NCBI GenBank assembly: GCA_033961575.1 | Contig: CM066738.1 | Span: forward strand, 89,291,478 to 89,355,477 | Reading direction: 5' to 3' | DNA from: Aselliscus stoliczkanus | Lineage: Eukaryota > Chordata > Mammalia > Chiroptera > Hipposideridae | DNA: 64,000 nucleotides | Position numbers and translations under genes: made by a program | The notes under the pieces: model-generated | Told to the model about the DNA's origin: nothing | Database searches by the model: none | The model's input: only the letters and a program-made list of their open reading frames with translations | Shown: piece by piece, positions 58,206 to 64,000 of the stretch | Layout of the letters: every line of letters begins with the position of its first letter | Numbering within the stretch: position 1 is the first letter of the stretch

Positions 58206-59801
58206 TATCACTGAGCATCCTTATAACCAGTGTTTTGAACTCTGTTTTTGATAAGTTGCTTGTCTCCATTTTGTTTAAGTTTATTTTTATTTTATTTTTT
58301 TTCTGCAGCTTTGTTCTGTTCTTTCATTTGGAGCATGTTTCTTTTTCTCCCCGTTTTGGCTATCTCCCACCCCTGTAATTGTTGCTATATATTAGGTAGA
58401 GCTGCTATGTCTACTGCCCTTAATAGAGTTGCCTTATGTAGTAGGTGTTCTATGGGCCCAAGAGCACAGTCTCCCAGGCTCCTGGTGTGTCCCTTGTGTG
58501 TGTTGTGTGCACCACCCTGTTGTAATTGAGCCTTGGTTGCTGTTTTCATGTCAGTGGGAGGGTGTGACCTTGGGGATGACTGGCTATGACTATAGTGGAG
58601 GAGCTATGGTGCAGGGACTGATCTTACAGAGCAGGATTCACTTTAGTGGGGCTCTGGTGCCCATCCAGCCTGCCCTTTGGGTTTTCATTTGTGGAGGTGC
58701 TTGTGTGATGTTCTGGTGTGGTCTCAAGCTGGCCACCAGACACTTTGGTTCTGGGGCCATTTAAGAGGGACTCTATTGCAGGCCAAATTCAGCTGCTGCC
58801 TGTGTCCTGCCCAGGGCCACTTGGTAAGAGCTACAAAATGACCTACAGTTGTTTGCCACTTGTGTTGGGCTTGACAGTGCCTAGAAGAGGCTAGGCTGTG
58901 AACTAAGACTGGTTGCTGCTAGTCTTGGGTTTGGGACTGCTTAGCAAGTGGTACCGGGCATGCCAAGGCCAGATGCTGCCTCCTCAGGGTTTGTGAACCT
59001 GTGAAAAATTTTATGAAAGTCTGCAGTATGAACCAAGAAGTCTCTTTGTATGGAAAAGCCACTAGAAGCAGCTTGGATGGGCCCACAAGTTGGGTGAGGT
59101 GAGGTCTGAGGGAATCACCAGGGTGGGGAGATTGATGTTAGCTAGGTTGATGGAAACTCAGATATGGTGGCTGCCTGCATCTGCACACTGGGTAGAATGA
59201 GGGCTTAACAAAGAAACAATGACTTCTGCCAGCACTTCTGTCTAAGAGAAAGCCACCACTCTAGCCTTTGCCCTGCAGCCAGACAATTCAGTTCTTCCCC
59301 ATAAGTCCCTAGTGAGTTTTAAGCTGCTGCCTTACTGCTGGTGCTCAGAGTGAATGAGTCTATCAGTGAGTAAGTCCATGTGCGGGACCCTTTAGAAGAG
59401 CACTAGGACTCCAGGAACCTTCTGTCTCACTCAGCCACAATCTCCATTAGTTTTCACTGCCAGAAGTCGTGGGGACTTCTCTTCCTAGCACTGGAAACCT
59501 GGGATAGGGAGCCTGGTTTGGGGACTGGACAGTGCATTCCTTATGGGGGACTTCTGCAGCCTCAATATCCCTCCAGACTTTTAACTGCCACAGTGGGTGT
59601 GGGACCAGCCCATTCCACATCTCCGCCCCTCCTACTAGTCTCAATGTGGCTTCTTCTGTATGCGCTTAGTTATAGGACTTCTGTTCAGCTGGATTTTTGG
59701 TGATTCTCAATGATACTTGTTCTATAGTTTAGTGGTAATTTTAATGGATTCTGAGAGGAGGCTAGGACATTTACCTACTCTGCCATCTTGACCAGGTCAT
59801 C
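58206..59801 (-). promoter_or_regulatory. L1 5' UTR (internal promoter region)
   Basis: About 1.6 kb of moderately GC-rich sequence between the L1 start and ORF1. In intact L1s this part carries the pol II promoter. Frames across it (for example 58429-58764 plus, 59447-59644 minus) have no domain. No clear tandem array is visible, unlike the GC-rich island at 26746. Activity is unlikely given the age of the element. Confidence 0.7.
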
Positions 59802-59824
59802 TGTCCTTAGCAGTCTTTTGTCCC

Positions 59825-60015
59825 ACAAGTCTTTACACCTACATAATATGCTATGATTATTTCTCGTACATTAGTTTCAACATCTCAGTTGTAAACCCTT
59901 TAAAGACAGGGATGGTGTCTTTTCCTTTAATTTATCTATCTCTCTACATTCCACAATGATAGAAATACATATGTATTGTCACTCAATAGATTTGGATGAA
60001 TAAAATAAATGAATT
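59825..60015 (+). repeat. L2 LINE tail
   Basis: 'gtcccacaagtctttacacctacataatatgc', 'cagttgtaaaccctttaaagacagggatggtgtcttttcctttaatttatctatctctctac', then 'cactcaatagatttggatgaataaaa'. This is the L2 3' end; the deleted L1 may have inserted into it. Confidence 0.55.
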
Positions 60016-60559
60016 AATGGAAGAAGGCACAAGCTTATTTTAATTCACCAAATTTGTTAGTCTTTCCTGGCCTTGCTACTCACAAATAAACATTTTTTTT
60101 AACAAATATTTCATGCAGGCAAGTTAACATCAATATATGTTAGAACTCTGTAACAAATACTCAAAGATGTTTCTTTCTTCTATAGACATAGCAGACATTG
60201 CCAAACACCCATAGTACACTTCTCTGTGCATCTTAGCCAAGGTATAACCATTCTTCTCAGCCTAGCAATATATAATAGCTGCTCTTGTTGATGAATTTAA
60301 CTTGAATAAACCCATTTGCACTATGACTTGAGAGGATTCTTCATAAAACATATACCATAACCGGGGAAATCATCCTCTAGCTGGAAAGTGACATTTTATG
60401 CACATAAAAGAATTAGAGAACAGGATAAAATGAACTTGAAATTATCTGTCCTTTCCATCCTATAATTTTTCCTGTATTTTCTGTATCACACATGAACAAG
60501 ATGGTGGAAATAATGTCTGACCCCTTTCACTTACCATCTATATCAATCAGTTCAAGTCC
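60016..60559. other. unassigned spacer
   Basis: Nothing recognised in about 540 bp. Confidence 0.45.
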
Positions 60560-61040
60560 TGTCAATTCTTCCACCTACATAGTGTCTTTGGAACTTAACA
60601 CCTCTTCTCCACTCATAGTACTGTTTTCTCAATTCTGGTTCTAATAACTTCTCTCCTGGATTACTTACATTATCTTCTATCTTTTTTTTTTTTTTTTACC
60701 CCAGTTAATGCCTTTCTCTAATGTATCTTCTATTCAATTTCCAGAGAGATCTTTCTAAAGTGTAAATCTTATTAAATGACTCCTCCATTTAGAATCCACA
60801 ATGTCCTCAAACTTTCAGAATAATATTCACATTATTTTGTGTAGAATACAATGCCCTGAAGAGTGAGGCCACTATTTTTAAAATCTGTCATCTGTTCTCT
60901 ACTCATCCCCAACACAATTCTTTAATGCAACATTCAAATTTTGTCTCTTAATTTCTACCTTTGTGAGTGCTAGTCCTTCTAACTAAAATACCCTTTCCCA
61001 CCTTCATCTTATCCTTTGGCTCATTAATGTGTTTCAGACT
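60560..61040 (+). repeat. L2 LINE 3' region, interrupted by a SINE
   Basis: Order: 'ctcctggattacttacattatcttctatc', a T16 run at 60682-60697, 'tccagagagatctttctaaagtgtaaatcttattaaatgactcctcc', 'gaatccacaatgtcctcaaactttcagaataatattcac', 'acaatgccctgaagagtgaggcc', 'ctccactcatccc'-type words. It runs to the SINE target site and may continue just after 61491. Confidence 0.55.
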
Positions 61041-61052
61041 CCTGGCACTTTT

Positions 61053-61479
61053 TTTTTTAAAGACTTTAGTGGGGAACTGGAGAAGGGGAACAGACAAGCC
61101 ACTGTCCTTTTGTTCTCCAGTCTAGCTGTGGAGGACATTGCTTCACTGGCCCATGTTGGTATCATCATTGCTCTTTTCTCGGGTCAGGCAGATTAGTTGC
61201 TGGCCTCTGGATGGCCACTCACAGCGGCTTTTGGCAACTCACACCGGCTGCCAGCTGCTCACACTGGCTGCTGGCCACTCACTGTAGCCTATGGCAGCCC
61301 ACTGCAGCAAGGGCTGCAGCTATGCCAACCGGGGGACTCGTGCAGCCCAGCTCCAGGTGGAGCTGCCATTCACCATCTTAGCTGCAGAGGGCAGTGTTAT
61401 GGGCCCTCATACATGGGATCCCAACCAGAGCCACTGGCATCCCAAACCAGCTCTTAACCAATTCGCCGCTCAGCCGGCG
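61053..61479 (-). mobile_element. long tRNA-derived SINE
   Basis: Same long family as 17991 and 33402, with tRNA head at the right end (cgccggctgagcggcgaatt in sense). The tail on the left has the T-run and 'aaagactttagt', a mutated form of the TCTTT/AATAAA end. An imperfect 12-bp TSD is present: CCTGGCACTTTT at 61041-61052, CCTAGCACTTTT at 61480-61491. The body keeps the words gctgccagctgctcacac and gctggccactcactg. Confidence 0.9.
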
Positions 61480-61527
61480 CCTAGCACTTTTGAAGAGCTC
61501 TATTAGGGGCTGTAATGAGGATATTTC

Positions 61528-61550
61528 TACACACACACATACATACACAC

Positions 61551-61584
<34 letters not shown>
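61528..61584. repeat. (CATA)n microsatellite
   Basis: CA-rich start passing into about ten ACAT units. Confidence 0.95.
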
Positions 61585-63869
61585 TATGTAGGACCCACAT
61601 ATGGCTGCACCAAATCACTTTCAACTACAGTTTACTTTTCTTTTTTATCTCTTTTACATATTGGGGTTGCACTGCAAGATTATGTTTAAATAAGGAGTTC
61701 TTTATGCTAAAAAAGAAAAAAGAAGTTTTAATACCACTGAGCTTCCCTAATACCTGTTATATTTAGAGTTCTGATGACCTTGATTGGCCCACTTACAGAA
61801 TCAAAACTAAAACACCTAAAATGTTTTTGGAGATTTCAATTTTATATATTGGTGAACTTGGAAAACTCAGAGAGAAGAATCTATCATTAATTGCAATGTT
61901 TATTTAAGCATGTTGCCTAAACCATGATTGGACAACATTTCTGTAATCATGCCCATTATATTCATACATTTAGGGAATAAACTTGAATCCCCTGTTGGAT
62001 TCATGGATGGGCTTTACAGATTCAGTGGTTTGATTTTTTTTTTTAAGCATTTATGTGGGAAAAGTGTTCATTAGTTTAATAGTCTCAAAAAATCCAAGAT
62101 GACAAAAATGTTTTAAGTATTTATTCTTTATAGAAAAAAGATAAGGCAAATGAAATTGTGAGTGAGATGGAAATGTATTTCCTTTTAAAAATATAAATTT
62201 AATATAACAAAAGTCAAGAAAAATAGTACCCCAATGAAATACTTGAACACAAATTAATTGTACCCAACATTTTTCAATTTCTTTCATCACATCCTATCCA
62301 GTCTTGACTCATAAAAAAAGGAATTTGTTCTATGACTTAGAGGACATCAGCATGTGGCCTATACTTATGTAAGTTAGTTCAGGAGATGGATAAGACTTAT
62401 ATGGTTAAACAGTACCTTAGAAGTCAGGGCCAAGGACTTCCTTGATCACTTCCAAAAACAGATAAAGTATCTAGACATCTATAAGGAGAAAGAGATATGT
62501 TTTCTGATATCCCAAAGAATGCATAGAATTTCTGTAAATTGACTGTAGACAGTTTTCATTAAATGTACAAACATGGAGTTACTTTTAATTAATACAAAAT
62601 TGTGAGTTTCATTTGAATGTTATAAAAACTTGATTTTATTATGCTGAAGATATTCAAACCCTTGATTCATCACCAACAGTGTGTCTTGGAAGAATCTATA
62701 TGTCCTTGAAGTGTTAGCTTTCTGTACAATATATTGCTGCCCTCCTCTTAATAACTGAAAACCACCAGTGGGTCATAGCTGATGAAATTACAGGTGTTTT
62801 CTAATCTGCACACGGTCCATTGCATTCCTTTTTCAAGGAACTAGAGTGTGGAAACAAGAATCAACTACATAAATAATGGTGGGCTCTGGAACCAAACGGT
62901 TTTGTAAATTAAAACAGAGGGGCTGTGAGAAAGGAAATAAGAAAATGAACAGAAATTCAAATGCGCTTGAATGAGAGGCTGAGAAGACTTTTGTTCCTAC
63001 TTTCCATTTCCAGATGCCTTGTGACACTTTATCTACAGGATTACCTGCTTTAAATAAGCAAATTGCCATTTGAGTCTTTTTGTATGTGTTCAGCTCTTTG
63101 CAATGAAAAATATCAAGATGCTTTATGCTTCTGTCCAGCCTTGAGTACCATACTGATGTATAATTTAAAAAAAAAAAGATAAAAACTTGAAAAGTCAGAG
63201 TCATAATGAACTGGAACAATAGCTGGAAAAGGAGGACAGAAATGCCCCCTTATTGTAAAATGCAAAAATATATTTAAAAAATAGATGCACACAAACACAT
63301 ACACATTTACTCAATTCTGACTTATAGGTTGGTGTGAGATTGTCTTAAGACTAACTTCTACTCTTATGTGGGCAAAACAGATTCTTAATTAATGATACTA
63401 AAATTACTAGTACTATTATTAGTACCGTTCCTACTGCTTATATTGCTGCTGCTAATAAAACAGCGAGTCCCTCTTATCTCATAGCACTCTGCAATGTTTG
63501 GGTGCTTTCCATTCAGTTCCTTACCTGATTCTCTTGGTAAGCCAGTGGCATCGGCATCAAACATTTTTATTCTCTTTAGACAGGGGAAGTGGCCAAGCTT
63601 CACAAAGTCAAATATTCCAACTCCAGATCAACTCTGCTCTTTCCATGACATCACAGAAATAATTCCATACAACTTTTCAGCTGAAGTTAGCTATAAATTA
63701 AAAATACTGAACCCATTCTGAAAATGCAGTCTTTGGCCCAAAGAGACTCAGAAAAAAAGGATATATAGATGCAATCAGCAAAATCCATTAATTCCTGGCA
63801 GTCTCAAAACCCAGACCTGAGTACTGTGGAAAGGATGGTTAGGTATAACAAACCAAGTGCCTATTATCT
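61585..63869. other. long unassigned spacer
   Basis: About 2.3 kb. Short A or T runs lie near 62033-62044 and 63166-63177. A 128-codon frame on the minus strand (62833-63219) has a hydrophobic, low-complexity translation with no recognised domain. No named repeat or gene is visible. Confidence 0.45.
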
Positions 63870-63975
63870 ATTTCAGCGATGATTATCTACTACATACCAG
63901 CTCCAGGTTTATCACAGTGCTAAGCACTGAAGGTAATGCAAGGGAAGATAAGCCTACTTTCAAGGGGTTTTCTAT
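63870..63975 (-). repeat. L2 LINE tail
   Basis: 'gattatctactacataccagctccaggtttatcacagtgctaagcactgaaggtaatgc...gataagcctactttcaaggggttttc' is the antisense L2 tail (cctactatgtgccaggcactgtgctaagc). It runs to near the window edge. Confidence 0.55.
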
Positions 63976-64000
63976 GAGTGAACAGCAACTGAAAACCATA

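Larger units (their letters stand above)
56885..59801 (-). mobile_element. internally deleted L1 (5' UTR, ORF1, start of ORF2, 3' UTR)
   Basis: Minus-strand L1 of about 2.9 kb. The right end reads, in sense, 'gacctggtcaagatggcaga', the typical L1 start. The 5' UTR runs to about 58210, ORF1 remnant to about 57468, and the beginning of ORF2 (endonuclease) to about 57235. The sequence then passes straight into the 3' UTR (reverse complement of 'ttctctgtatctatgagtttgttt' near 57194-57217) and ends at a T-rich stretch near 56887. Nearly all of ORF2, including the RT core, is absent. Flanking 14-bp copies TGCCCTTAGCATTC (56871-56884) and TGTCCTTAGCAGTC (59802-59815) differ at two positions and look like an old TSD, suggesting that one element inserted at these boundaries. 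A full L1 is 6-7 kb. Confidence 0.85.

Noticed and set aside
58429..58764. 111-codon plus-strand frame with a cysteine-rich start
   Set aside because: It is antisense to the 5' UTR of the L1 at 56885-59801, which is moderately GC-rich and has few stops.
62833..63219. 128-codon minus-strand frame with hydrophobic stretches
   Set aside because: Low-complexity, F- and L-rich translation of T-rich DNA, with no recognised family and no splice or promoter context.

Overview
The window looks like ordinary AT-rich mammalian nuclear DNA, either a gene desert or the interior of a very long intron. I see no protein-coding exon, functional RNA gene, CpG island, CRISPR array or bacterial-style gene. Open frames are short (none above about 134 codons), and the longer ones lie in repeats or simple sequence. 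The content is layers of transposable elements, microsatellites and unique spacer.

Likely organism: a placental mammal, most probably a bat. MIR, L2, L1 and MLT1-type MaLR copies give the placental background. Young elements with clear target-site duplications (TSDs) are two tRNA-type SINE groups and a mariner DNA transposon. That combination fits a rhinolophoid bat (horseshoe or leaf-nosed). This is inference from family resemblance, at about 50% confidence.

Layout: 1-11 kb holds spacer, a CTAT microsatellite, L2 and MIR copies and an L1 3' end with an inverted 5' part. At 11.5-12.2 kb an old L1 carries two nested SINEs 38 bp apart. At 16.0-17.75 kb an L2 is split by a 5'-inverted L1, followed by another L1 3' end and a long SINE (17991-18418). 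At 26.4-28.3 kb L1 ORF2 sequence meets a GC-rich island of about 1.1 kb with degenerate 130-170 bp repeats, then an L1 3' end. At 32.8-34.3 kb an L2 carries two long SINEs in inverted orientation. The span 34.3-39.5 kb has further L1 and L2. At 40359-40926 there is a mariner remnant with terminal inverted repeats and a TA duplication. The span 42-55 kb has microsatellites, MIR, L2, LTR and SINE copies, a template-switch-like palindrome (45018-45074) and a diverged 125-bp direct repeat (46984 and 49227). At 56885-59801 lies an L1 with 5' UTR, ORF1 and the start of ORF2 joined directly to its 3' UTR, inside an imperfect TSD. The span 60-64 kb has L2, a long SINE and spacer.

The elements do not form a pathway or operon. 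SINEs and deleted L1s depend on L1 machinery supplied elsewhere, and the mariner is dead. The features best worth following up are the GC-rich repeat island, the internally deleted L1, the inverted long-SINE pair and the long/short architecture of the SINE family. I found no convincing new functional system.
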